Position numbers and translations under genes: made by a program. The notes under the pieces are model-generated. The model saw nothing but the letters and a program-made list of their open reading frames with translations. It was not told the DNA's origin and did no database searches. Shown piece by piece: positions 1 through 5,791 of a stretch of DNA of 6,088 nucleotides; positions within the stretch are counted from its first letter, which is position 1, and every line of letters begins with the position of its first letter. This stretch comes from Bacteroidota bacterium (GTDB taxonomy: Bacteria; Bacteroidota; Bacteroidia; Bacteroidales; VadinHA17). Location of the stretch: NCBI GenBank assembly GCA_030613125.1, contig JAUWMO010000214.1, positions 1-6,088 on the forward strand. The letters are read 5' to 3'.

Positions 1-50
1 CCCCCTCTCTACCGGTAGAGAGGGGGATGTCCGACAAAGGAGGACAGGGG
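1..50. repeat. GC-rich palindromic dispersed-repeat-like element at the window edge
   Basis: Bases 1-26 form a perfect 26-bp palindrome (half-site CCCCCTCTCTACC), able to fold into a GC-rich hairpin on either strand. It is followed by a second small inverted repeat, TGTCC at 28-32 and GGACA at 42-46 with a 9-base loop, and then another GGGGG run. The composition is sharply different from the AT-rich DNA at 60-208. The layout (long palindrome, short TGTCC/GGACA hairpin, G-run, GAGTCAG-like tail) resembles REP-like intergenic repeats that I recall from Bacteroidota genomes; that family link is from memory and unchecked. It lies beyond the end of the kbaY-like gene and could act as a transcript end or stabilising hairpin. 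Starting exactly at base 1 suggests that the window or contig was cut at a repeat. Confidence 0.7.
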
Positions 51-55
51 GAGAG

Positions 56-140
56 TCAGAGATATTTCATGATTTTCTGTTTAACTTTTTCTATATTAAA
101 AGCTTCACTAAAATGTCTAATTACTTCTTTCTTCTTTCAT
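56..140 (-). pseudogene. Decayed N-terminal fragment of an IS3-type transposase helper (OrfA)
   Basis: Reading leftward from about 136 to a TGA at 56-58, one frame gives a short peptide containing VIRHFSEAFNIEKVKQKI. This resembles the start of IS3-family OrfA proteins, which open with a basic stretch, a FSxxFK-like motif and the first helix of a helix-turn-helix. The only nearby ATG (138-140) is in a different frame, so a one-base indel would be needed to join it. The reading then ends inside the tail of the palindromic repeat. No further transposase sequence follows before the window edge, and no complete IS is present. The upstream bases at about 164-185 could be a terminal inverted repeat, but the partner end is not visible. 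The match is short and judged by eye, so it could be chance. Confidence 0.38.
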
Positions 141-208
141 AATAGGTCAAATTTAAAAAATTATGAACTAAACTTTTTGTCAACCTATTTCATGAGAGGA
201 CATTTCAG

Positions 209-1027
209 TCAGCCGTTTACTACTTTCAATTTCCCTGTTACCAGTTCAGTCACTGCCTGTGTTGCAGGAGGAAATACTTTTCTCAGATCAATCTCACTTT
301 CATTCTCCAATTGCTTCTGAAGGGTTTTCATGAAGATATTTTTTATCTCTGTTGCCAGATTGATCTTGCAAATTCCTCTTTTGATAGCTTCCGTGAGTTC
401 AGCATGAGGAATGCCTGAACCACCATGCAAAACCAATGCAGAATCAGTTACTGCTCTGATTCGGGAAAGCCTCTCCATATCCAGCTTCGGATCTTCCTTA
501 TAAAATCCGTGGGCAGATCCGATGGCTACGGCTAAAGCATCGACCCCTGTCTCTTCAACAAATGCCTTTGCTTCTTTCGGTTCGGTAAAACCTCTTTTTT
601 CTGTTGACTGTCCTAATTTCGCCACGTATCCCAGTTCAGCCTCAACACAAGCACCATAATTTGCAGCCAGTTTAACCACTCTCCGGGTGATCTCAACATT
701 TTGCCTGAATGGTTTCTCGCTTGCATCAATCATAACCGAGTTAAAACCGGCATCCATGCATTTTGCAGCCAACTCATATGATCCCCCATGGTCCAGATGT
801 ATCCATGCCTCTACGTCATAATATTGAATTGCAGACTTTGCCAGGCTAAATGCAACCGGTAATCCCATATATTGAATAGAGCTTTCGGTAAGTTGTATAA
901 TAATTGGACTTTTAATAACTGCTGCCGCCTGTAATATACCATTAAGCGTCTCAAAATTATAAAAATTAGTTGCCAGTAAAGCCGAGGGTTTATTTCGCAG
1001 TTCTTTATATTTCTCCTGTAACTTCAT
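209..1027 (-). CDS. kbaY: Class II tagatose-1,6-bisphosphate aldolase, catalytic subunit (KbaY/GatY/AgaY-like)
   Basis: Cytosolic zinc-dependent aldolase predicted to cleave D-tagatose-1,6-bisphosphate into dihydroxyacetone phosphate and glyceraldehyde-3-phosphate. The 272 residues span a class II aldolase barrel. Visible landmarks are HLDH at 77-80 (catalytic Asp79, zinc ligand His80), VEAELG at 128-133, AIGSAHG at 168-174 (zinc ligand His173), LHGGSG at 200-205 (zinc ligand His201 and phosphate-binding glycines) and NLAT at 223-226 (substrate phosphate loop). It is slightly shorter than the usual ~284 residues, mainly at the ends, but no core motif is missing. The usual AFN near residue 20 reads ATN. 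The ATG lies 14 bases after the kbaZ-like stop without a clear Shine-Dalgarno, so the two are probably translated from one message. A fructose-bisphosphate aldolase is the alternative from this sequence alone; the adjacent KbaZ-type subunit makes tagatose-bisphosphate the better call. KbaY versus GatY cannot be decided. Confidence 0.9.
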   Translation of the reverse strand: MKLQEKYKELRNKPSALLATNFYNFETLNGILQAAAVIKSPIIIQLTESSIQYMGLPVAFSLAKSAIQYYDVEAWIHLDHGGSYELAAKCMDAGFNSVMIDASEKPFRQNVEITRRVVKLAANYGACVEAELGYVAKLGQSTEKRGFTEPKEAKAFVEETGVDALAVAIGSAHGFYKEDPKLDMERLSRIRAVTDSALVLHGGSGIPHAELTEAIKRGICKINLATEIKNIFMKTLQKQLENESEIDLRKVFPPATQAVTELVTGKLKVVNG

Positions 1028-1041
1028 GTTTATTCAATATT

Positions 1042-2361
1042 TCAGTTTGATAAGCCACATGCTCTGGAATAAATACCTGCAACAATCCGAATATAACTAT
1101 TCACAAGATCCTTAGGATCAACGGTAATAGCGCCATTACATACCTGATAGAATTGGACAGGCATAAACTGACTTAAAAGAGATAAGGGTATTTTATTTTC
1201 TTTTAGATTTTTAAATAACTTTTTTCTTGCAAAATCAAGCTCTTTAATTGGCCAGTAATATCTTGATCTATCAGAAAAACTATATTTTCGTTTAAAGAGC
1301 TTCTGTTTTTCATCTCCGGCATAATACTTTTTCCAGTATTCAGGCTTGTTATTCATTACTTTCTCTAAGACATCGCTCAGATTGGATAAGTCTTTATATT
1401 TTTCTCCCAGAATTTCCTTTTCCATTGCTTCCATTGCAAAAAGAGCTTCTCTATAGGTAAAAGTTAACCACGGTCCGACTTTTAAAATACAGAAATGATC
1501 TTCAACAAGAGCTTTTAAATCAGATTCTGTCTGATAGTCTGTAGAATGAGTTTCAAAAACAAGCTTATCATACTCAGTTATTCTTCTGCTAAGATCTTTT
1601 GCTTCTTCCCGTTTATATTTAAAAACCTGATCATCTCCAAATTCAACACCAGGTTGTACTACAACTCCAACAACCCGGCTCCAGGCACTCTCAAGACCTT
1701 CATCAAAAAAATATTGTTTAGTAACTGAAATAGTCCTGGCTGCATCTCCAGGTCTTGTTACTGCTACAACATCCTCCTCTTCCTGAGCTCCGCCGGGAAC
1801 AGGAACTTCAGTTCCAATAATGTAAACAGGTTTCTGACTATGACTACAGTATTTTTTCCATGTATCTTCAGCTACTCTACCTAGGGCTGCAGCTCTTGAT
1901 GCCACCACTTCATCAGCCAGAGGTTTAGATCTATCGCCTTCATCATCAACACAGAACATACTTGTATCAAGATGAATCTTTTGGTAACCGGCCTTAACAT
2001 ATTCCTCAATAAGTACTTCTGAGTTAGCCATTGCCTCTTCAGAAGAAAGGTTCTGCCAGGCATTAGGACCCAGATGGTCTCCTCCAAGCAATATCATTTC
2101 CTTTGGGAAATCTACTTTGTCTGCAATAGAATGTACATAACTAACAAAGTCAGCGGGTCTCATCCCCGTATAACCACCAAACTGATCAACCTGATTTGAA
2201 GTAGATTCAATTAATATTATTGTACCATCCTCTTTTGCCTGACTTAAACATGCTTCTAATACAGTGGAATTGGCAGAGCATATAGAATAGATTCCTTTTC
2301 CTGCGCCCTTTCGATTATCTGCCATTAAATCAAGAAAAATATCTCTTGCATTTTTCATCAT
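1042..2361 (-). CDS. kbaZ: Tagatose-1,6-bisphosphate aldolase, non-catalytic/stabilising subunit (KbaZ/GatZ/AgaZ-like)
   Basis: Partner subunit that, in the characterised KbaYZ and GatYZ enzymes, is needed for full activity and stability of the class II aldolase. The 439-residue product shows the family blocks in order: SICSAN (26-31), ESTSNQVDQFGGYTGM (52-67), LGGDHLGPN (92-100), KIHLDTSM (128-135), IGTEVPVPGG (182-191), VVQPGVEF (234-241), THSTDYQT (271-278), ILKVGPWLTF (292-301), then EYWKKYY and RSRYYWP towards the C-terminus. Length and motifs match a complete family member (usually 420-430 residues). Two ATG codons are adjacent (2361 and 2358); the first sits 8 bases after an AAGGAG Shine-Dalgarno. 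It follows the agaS-like gene after a 177-bp gap and precedes the catalytic subunit by 14 bp. The same family is sometimes annotated as a putative tagatose-6-phosphate kinase; I see no kinase motif, and the subunit reading is better supported. Confidence 0.9.
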   Translation of the reverse strand: MMKNARDIFLDLMADNRKGAGKGIYSICSANSTVLEACLSQAKEDGTIILIESTSNQVDQFGGYTGMRPADFVSYVHSIADKVDFPKEMILLGGDHLGPNAWQNLSSEEAMANSEVLIEEYVKAGYQKIHLDTSMFCVDDEGDRSKPLADEVVASRAAALGRVAEDTWKKYCSHSQKPVYIIGTEVPVPGGAQEEEDVVAVTRPGDAARTISVTKQYFFDEGLESAWSRVVGVVVQPGVEFGDDQVFKYKREEAKDLSRRITEYDKLVFETHSTDYQTESDLKALVEDHFCILKVGPWLTFTYREALFAMEAMEKEILGEKYKDLSNLSDVLEKVMNNKPEYWKKYYAGDEKQKLFKRKYSFSDRSRYYWPIKELDFARKKLFKNLKENKIPLSLLSQFMPVQFYQVCNGAITVDPKDLVNSYIRIVAGIYSRACGLSN

Positions 2362-2369
2362 ATTCTCTT

Positions 2370-2375
2370 CTCCTT
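2370..2375 (-). promoter_or_regulatory. Strong Shine-Dalgarno of the kbaZ-like gene
   Basis: AAGGAG on the minus strand, 8 bases before the first of two tandem ATG codons. It fixes the start at 2361. The agaS-like and kbaY-like genes have no comparable site, so this is the clearest ribosome binding site of the operon and may explain efficient translation after the 177-bp intergenic gap (2362-2538). In that gap I found no convincing TAnnTTTG box, hairpin or small gene. Confidence 0.6.
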
Positions 2376-2538
2376 AATAATGGGATTTTTCTTTTTAGAC
2401 CCTGCTCACTTCTTAAGTCCGAAAATTACGCAGCTATATTTTCATCATTTGAAGGTTTAGAACACAACCAAAGAATCGTAATTCATTATAATTTGATAGT
2501 ATAAATATCTCTTGATTAAAGAATTAACCGGAATCTGA

Positions 2539-3711
2539 TCAAACGGCAGTCCGTGGGTAAATTTTCACACCTTGTACTACTCTGGAAATTGATCCCTCTA
2601 TTGACGGAGAATCGGGCGACAAACCCAAATTCAGCGATTTATAAAACCCGAGAATCTGGGCTGGAAGCACATAAAAAACAGATAAATATTCTTCCGGTAT
2701 ACCATTTGTGCCATTTGAAAATTGGATGGCCAGATCCATCTTAAGCTCTTTAGATTTGAAATTATCACCAATTCCAACAAATTTAGTTCCTTTTGAAACT
2801 TCGTTGACTGATTTAACCAGATCAACTTCATATTGCCGGACATAGTTATTATTAGAAAACAAATAAAAAATAATTGTTGATTCATCGACCACTGCCCTGG
2901 GCCCGTGCCGAAACCCTAAAAATGAATCAAATTTACAAATCACCTTGCCGTCAGTAAGTTCCTGAACTTTTAAATGTGATTCATGTGCTACTCCAAAAAG
3001 AGATCCGGATCCTAAGAATACTATTCTTTTAAATTCCATATCCGCCAGCTCCTGGAGTTTCACGAGGTATTTATCTAAAATATTATTCCCGAAATTTCTA
3101 AGTTTCTGAATGACTGGCAACTTACTCTCAATATTTTGAATATCTGATATCAGCAATCCTGCCAGTAACATCGAAGTAAAGGAACCGGTCATGGCAAGCG
3201 CCTTATCATTAGCTTCCTCGGGTAAAAAAAACACAAAACAATTATCAACACTGGCCCTTTTTGCCAATTTCCCTTCCGGATTACACGTTATATTAAATTC
3301 GTAAAGAACATCGCAATGTTTATTTGCCAATTCAACGGCAGCCACACTTTCAGGGCTGTCACCTGAGCGTGCGAAGGAAACCAGCAAAGTTGGTCTTGAC
3401 CGGATAAAATAATCCTCAGGATGAGAAATTATATTCGTTGTGGCAATTGCCCTGGCAGGAACCCCGAAATTCCTCTGAAACGAACCTTCCAATGCTTCCC
3501 CGATAAAAGCCGATGTCCCTGCACCAGTTAAAATCACGTGAAGAGAATCATTTCTGAGAATATTCTTCATACATTTGGCAATTTGATCCTTTTCTTTGAT
3601 CAATTTCGAATAGGTTTTAATCCATAAATCAGGCTGGCCGCTTATTTCTCTGGCAGTATTGATGCCCTTCCTTGATTTTAGGTCATTAATATTACAGTTA
3701 AGATATTTCAT
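2539..3711 (-). CDS. agaS: AgaS-family SIS-domain sugar isomerase/deaminase (galactosamine-6-P to tagatose-6-P)
   Basis: Cytosolic phosphosugar enzyme. In AgaS of the N-acetylgalactosamine pathway the reaction is deamination and isomerisation of D-galactosamine-6-phosphate to D-tagatose-6-phosphate. The 390 residues hold two SIS domains: the first around LTGAGTSAFIG (61-71) and SFARSGDSPES (112-122, the phosphosugar-binding SxSGxSxE-type loop), the second around FLGSGS (232-237) and HLKVQELTDGK (246-256). AgaS-type signatures FRHGPRA (267-273) and SPDSPSIEGSISRVVQG (365-381) are present. Length is that of a complete AgaS. A TAnnTTTG promoter lies 29 bp upstream; there is no Shine-Dalgarno before the ATG, which is common in Bacteroidota. 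It is the first gene of the operon, and its product would feed the aldolase after phosphorylation by a kinase not found here. A GlmS- or GlmD-like deaminase is a less likely alternative. Confidence 0.9.
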   Translation of the reverse strand: MKYLNCNINDLKSRKGINTAREISGQPDLWIKTYSKLIKEKDQIAKCMKNILRNDSLHVILTGAGTSAFIGEALEGSFQRNFGVPARAIATTNIISHPEDYFIRSRPTLLVSFARSGDSPESVAAVELANKHCDVLYEFNITCNPEGKLAKRASVDNCFVFFLPEEANDKALAMTGSFTSMLLAGLLISDIQNIESKLPVIQKLRNFGNNILDKYLVKLQELADMEFKRIVFLGSGSLFGVAHESHLKVQELTDGKVICKFDSFLGFRHGPRAVVDESTIIFYLFSNNNYVRQYEVDLVKSVNEVSKGTKFVGIGDNFKSKELKMDLAIQFSNGTNGIPEEYLSVFYVLPAQILGFYKSLNLGLSPDSPSIEGSISRVVQGVKIYPRTAV

Positions 3712-3726
3712 CGGCTTAATGTCTCT

Positions 3727-3793
3727 TTTTGTTTCAATACAAATCTAATAAATTTCATTTACTTTCAAAAGAAATTACATAATTTTTCATTTC
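3727..3793. promoter_or_regulatory. Candidate AgaR/DeoR-type operator: clustered TTTC repeats
   Basis: On the plus strand, TTTC-like units follow each other at 5-6-base spacing in three clusters: TTTTGTTTC (3727-3735), TTTCATTTACTTTC (3753-3766) and TTTCATTTC (3785-3793). The middle cluster sits exactly between the -33-like and -7-like boxes. As I recall, the E. coli AgaR site has a core TTTCRTTTYRTTTY; the middle cluster matches it at 12 of 14 positions. A repressor bound here would block the promoter. The background is AT-rich, so some matches are expected by chance, and the link to a DeoR-family protein is inferred. Confidence 0.42.
3740..3769 (-). promoter_or_regulatory. Bacteroidota-type promoter of the agaS-kbaZ-kbaY operon
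   Basis: On the minus strand, TTTG (3769-3766) is followed after 18 bases by TAGATTTG (3747-3740), a perfect match to the TAnnTTTG -7 element. The known consensus spacing is about 19-21, so it is one base short. The -7 box lies 29 bases before the ATG of the agaS-like gene, giving a short leader. It is the best promoter match I found in the window. Confidence 0.65.
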
Positions 3794-4052
3794 TTAATCA
3801 ATATTTAGATAATTATATTATTTCTTAAGTATAACTCTTTTTATTATAAGCTTCTGAAAGTATTACTTAAACATACATATTAATGACTTTAGTTTATCCC
3901 AGGCTCTTATCAAATATTCAGGATCATATTACTAACACCTTTATTCTTCTCTTTCTACAATCATAGTTTAAAAAATTGATAAGGATTCTATATAAATATG
4001 AAAAACAACCATTAACAGCTATCTGCCCATTCCTTTTACCGAACCAAAGGTT

Positions 4053-4913
4053 TTATGTAACTATCAGATAGATTGAAGTCATAGCCATTAGCATTCCAAT
4101 TATGATAATTGGATTAGGGATCACTGCATAAATCAGAAGGGATAGTATTACGGTAATGATTGGAGCGGCGGCATTGGTCATTGGAGCAACTATTATAACT
4201 TTTCCAAACCGGATTGCATAAACAAGCATTAGGGCGCCAATTGCATTTAATACTTGTATCATAGCAGTAAGATATGGACCACTAAAATCCCAATTGATTT
4301 CCTGGCTCATATCTGTCATAATATAGGCAACAGGCGCAAGCAGAACTGAACAAAGCATCATATAAAAGAAAATACTTTCGGCCCTCATCCTGTTATTTGC
4401 TAATTTCATAAAAAAGGCTTGTGTGCCCCACATAAGAAAAACCATAACAGCAAATACAAACCATAAATAACCGACTATATTATTATCAGGTTTCTGAAAA
4501 GACATCAGAACAATGGAAATCAAAGCAAATATGATTCCTGCCCAATGTTTTTTGGAGGCAGTTTCTTTCAAGAATATTACCGAGATAATGACCGTTACTG
4601 AAGGAGATAATGAGATGATGGGAAAAACAAGATAAGCCGGTCCATCCATCAGGGCATGGAACAAAATCAATTGTCCCCCGGCTCCCAGGAAACCAATTAT
4701 GCTGCCATAAAGAATTGATTTCAGGTCATATTCAAGTTTCCATTTAATAATAGCTAATCCAACCACTGCACAGGGTATCATAGTGATTGACCAAATTACA
4801 TATCCTAATGTGACTGGAAATCCTCCTTTGCCCGGAATCTCAATCAGTGCCCCCCATGTACCCCAAAAAACAGTGGTAATAAGGGCAAATAACAACCAGG
4901 GTCGTTTAATCAT
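4053..4913 (-). CDS. DMT-superfamily (EamA-like) ten-helix permease, candidate sugar transporter
   Basis: Integral membrane protein of 286 residues with about ten hydrophobic segments (roughly 5-25, 35-57, 66-86, 92-115, 123-140, 147-169, 180-200, 212-233, 238-262, 266-285). Two EamA-type repeats are visible. The first contains GPAYLVFPIISLSPSVTVI then FLKE (91-117). The second is GKVIIVAPMTNAAAPIITVI (237-256), without the usual acidic LGE-type residue after it. The opening FWGTWGAL resembles transporters of this superfamily, which includes sugar porters (RhaT, the glucose/ribose porters) as well as amino-acid and nucleotide-sugar exporters. The substrate is not readable from sequence. Its position between the DeoR-family gene and the amino-sugar operon, all on one strand, suggests uptake of the same sugar, but export of a metabolite is equally possible. 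The ATG at 4913 begins just before the first helix, with an upstream -7-like box. Confidence 0.8.
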   Translation of the reverse strand: MIKRPWLLFALITTVFWGTWGALIEIPGKGGFPVTLGYVIWSITMIPCAVVGLAIIKWKLEYDLKSILYGSIIGFLGAGGQLILFHALMDGPAYLVFPIISLSPSVTVIISVIFLKETASKKHWAGIIFALISIVLMSFQKPDNNIVGYLWFVFAVMVFLMWGTQAFFMKLANNRMRAESIFFYMMLCSVLLAPVAYIMTDMSQEINWDFSGPYLTAMIQVLNAIGALMLVYAIRFGKVIIVAPMTNAAAPIITVILSLLIYAVIPNPIIIIGMLMAMTSIYLIVT

Positions 4914-4943
4914 GTTTAAGTGTGTTTATAAGTGGATTCTGCA

Positions 4944-4951
4944 CAAACCTA
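4944..4951 (-). promoter_or_regulatory. Possible -7 promoter box for the permease gene
   Basis: TAGGTTTG on the minus strand fits TAnnTTTG and lies 30 bases before the permease ATG, almost the same distance as in the agaS promoter. No TTTG occurs at the expected -33 position; the nearest is ATTG inside the last codons of the DeoR-family gene, with a spacing that is too long. The call therefore rests on one box. Confidence 0.4.
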
Positions 4952-4970
4952 TAGGTGATTTGTAAATGGT

Positions 4971-5564
4971 TCATGCAATGATGACTTCAATTCCGCTATT
5001 TTCCAACCTCTGTTTGTCTTCTTCAGAAATTCCAGGATCTGTTATTACAACATCTATCCTGGAGATCGGAGCAATATATGCGAATCGTCTTCTTAAAAAT
5101 TTTCTTGAATCAGTAACGACTATGACTTTCTTGGCAATTTCTATCATGACCTCATTCATATGGGCCTCTTCAACATTTGGAGTAGATAAACCATGAGTAG
5201 TATCAAAACCATCCACACCAAGAAACACTTTGTCACAATAAAATTTGTGAAAGCTTTCTTCTGCAAGACCACCAACCAGTGATAAAGATTTCTTTCGTAG
5301 AAATCCCCCTGGCATAAATACATCGAATTCATCATTTTCACAAAGGATACTGGCAATGTTTAAAGCGTTAGTGATAATGCTCAAGTCTTTAAACTGATCA
5401 AGATTCTTAGCAACCTCCGTTGTGGTAGTTCCCGAATCCAGAATAATGGTATCACCATCTTCAATGTACTTTACAGCAGCTTTTCCAATCCTTTGCTTTT
5501 CCTTAAAGTACTCTTTTTGTTTATCGGAGAAAGGAGAATCTACCCCAATATGATAAAGTTTCAC
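4971..5564 (-). CDS. DeoR/AgaR-family regulator, sensor domain only; HTH domain lost (probable pseudogene)
   Basis: The 197 residues from a GTG start correspond to the C-terminal sugar-phosphate sensor domain of DeoR-type repressors. Landmarks are EKQRIGKAA (22-30), DGDTIILDSGTTTTE (36-50, the effector-phosphate loop), ITNALNIA (64-71), MPGGFLR (84-90), VFLGVDGFDTTHGLSTPN (113-130), VVTDSRKF (149-156) and ISRIDVVITD (167-176). The family is usually 250-260 residues, with a winged helix-turn-helix in the first ~60. Here that part is absent: upstream of the GTG the frame meets a TAG about 17 bases away, and the DNA instead encodes the N-terminus of an FAH-family enzyme in another frame. There is no Shine-Dalgarno before the GTG. 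If made, the protein could bind its ligand but not DNA. It stands next to an aga-type operon, so the intact ancestor was probably that operon's repressor. An assembly chimera must be excluded. Confidence 0.75.
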   Translation of the reverse strand: MKLYHIGVDSPFSDKQKEYFKEKQRIGKAAVKYIEDGDTIILDSGTTTTEVAKNLDQFKDLSIITNALNIASILCENDEFDVFMPGGFLRKKSLSLVGGLAEESFHKFYCDKVFLGVDGFDTTHGLSTPNVEEAHMNEVMIEIAKKVIVVTDSRKFLRRRFAYIAPISRIDVVITDPGISEEDKQRLENSGIEVIIA

Positions 5565-5733
5565 TTTGATAGTCAGGTTCTACCGGGACCAGCAGTTTTT
5601 TTACTCTTGTTTTTTCTCCCGTTGTTTTAAGGTCGTTATACAAATGACCATCAAGCAGCACAGCAGTATCGTCAATGTATTTGTGGCCATAACAAACCTT
5701 GTCATTCTCATCTGTAAAACGTATTATGTGCAT
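5521..5733 (-). pseudogene. 5' fragment of a fumarylacetoacetate-hydrolase-family gene
   Basis: From the ATG at 5733 the product opens MHIIRFTDENDKVCYGHKYI and continues through LLDGHLYNDL to KKLLVPVEP. This is the small N-terminal domain found in FAH-family hydrolases (Rv2993c-type), where KLLxPVEP immediately precedes the catalytic domain that normally continues with a GLNY-type motif. Here, after PVEP (about 5575), the sequence turns into unrelated residues and stops at 5521-5523. The whole metal-binding catalytic domain of some 200 residues is missing. The remaining ~17 codons overlap the start of the DeoR-family reading frame in another phase. An in-frame ATG at 5766 exists, but the added residues look unlike the family; AAAGGA upstream of 5733 may be a ribosome site. 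The piece cannot be an active enzyme. Confidence 0.7.
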
Positions 5734-5791
5734 TAACAATATCCTTTCGTGTTCCTGAAAAACCATCTATTGTATCTATACATACCTTCAA
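5708..5791 (-). pseudogene. Remnant of the start of a VapC-like PIN-domain toxin
   Basis: A TTG start overlaps the stop codon of the antitoxin (shared bases TGA/TTG), the usual vapB-vapC arrangement. The peptide begins LKVCIDT and continues IDGFSGTRKDI. PIN toxins begin with a strand ending in the catalytic Asp, DTN, then a hydrophobic helix leading to a D-x-L-x-G-type turn. Here D6 is present, but the Asn and about two following residues seem to be missing, as after a small in-frame deletion. From roughly 5740 the frame runs into the FAH fragment and stops after 27 codons. No other part of a PIN domain, including its later acidic residues, is present, so the toxin is non-functional. The identification rests on only ~15 residues plus context. 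Confidence 0.45.

Larger units (their letters stand above)
3712..4052. other. 341-bp AT-rich intergenic region carrying the operon control region
   Basis: Very AT-rich, with no plausible gene on either strand. The part next to the agaS-like start (3727-3793) holds the promoter and TTTC-type repeats described separately. The nonamer ATTTCTTAA occurs twice on the plus strand (near 3789-3797 and 3819-3827). Just after the permease stop (about 4030-4052) there is only a weak CCTTT/AAAGG hairpin without a T-run, so I do not call a terminator. Nothing recognisable lies in the remainder (about 3830-4030). Confidence 0.55.

Noticed and set aside
141..189. AATAGGT/ACCTATT inverted repeat as a terminator after the aldolase gene
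   Set aside because: The stem is 7 bp with a loop of 35 bases and no T-run directly after it. I do not call a terminator.
27..320. Open frame of 97 codons on the plus strand
   Set aside because: It starts in the repeat, crosses AT-rich non-coding DNA, and its last third is antisense to the 3' end of the aldolase gene. The product has no domain-like pattern.
1546..2087. Short open frames on both strands inside the kbaZ-like gene
   Set aside because: They overlap conserved kbaZ motifs in other frames and have no recognisable content.
1042..2361. Tagatose-6-phosphate kinase as the function of the 439-residue protein
   Set aside because: This old family name is not supported: no ATP-binding or PfkB-type motif is visible, and the motifs match the KbaZ/GatZ aldolase subunits.
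4030..4052. CCTTT/AAAGG hairpin after the permease stop codon
   Set aside because: A five-base stem without a following T-run is too weak to call as a terminator.
4783..5196. Two plus-strand open frames of 60 and 76 codons
   Set aside because: They lie antisense to the permease start and the DeoR sensor domain, whose own frames carry clear family motifs.
5734..5766. Longer start for the FAH fragment at the ATG at 5766
   Set aside because: The extra residues (MVFQEHERILL) do not look like the family start. MHIIRF at 5733 does, and AAAGGA precedes it. The upstream part more likely belongs to the VapC remnant in another frame.
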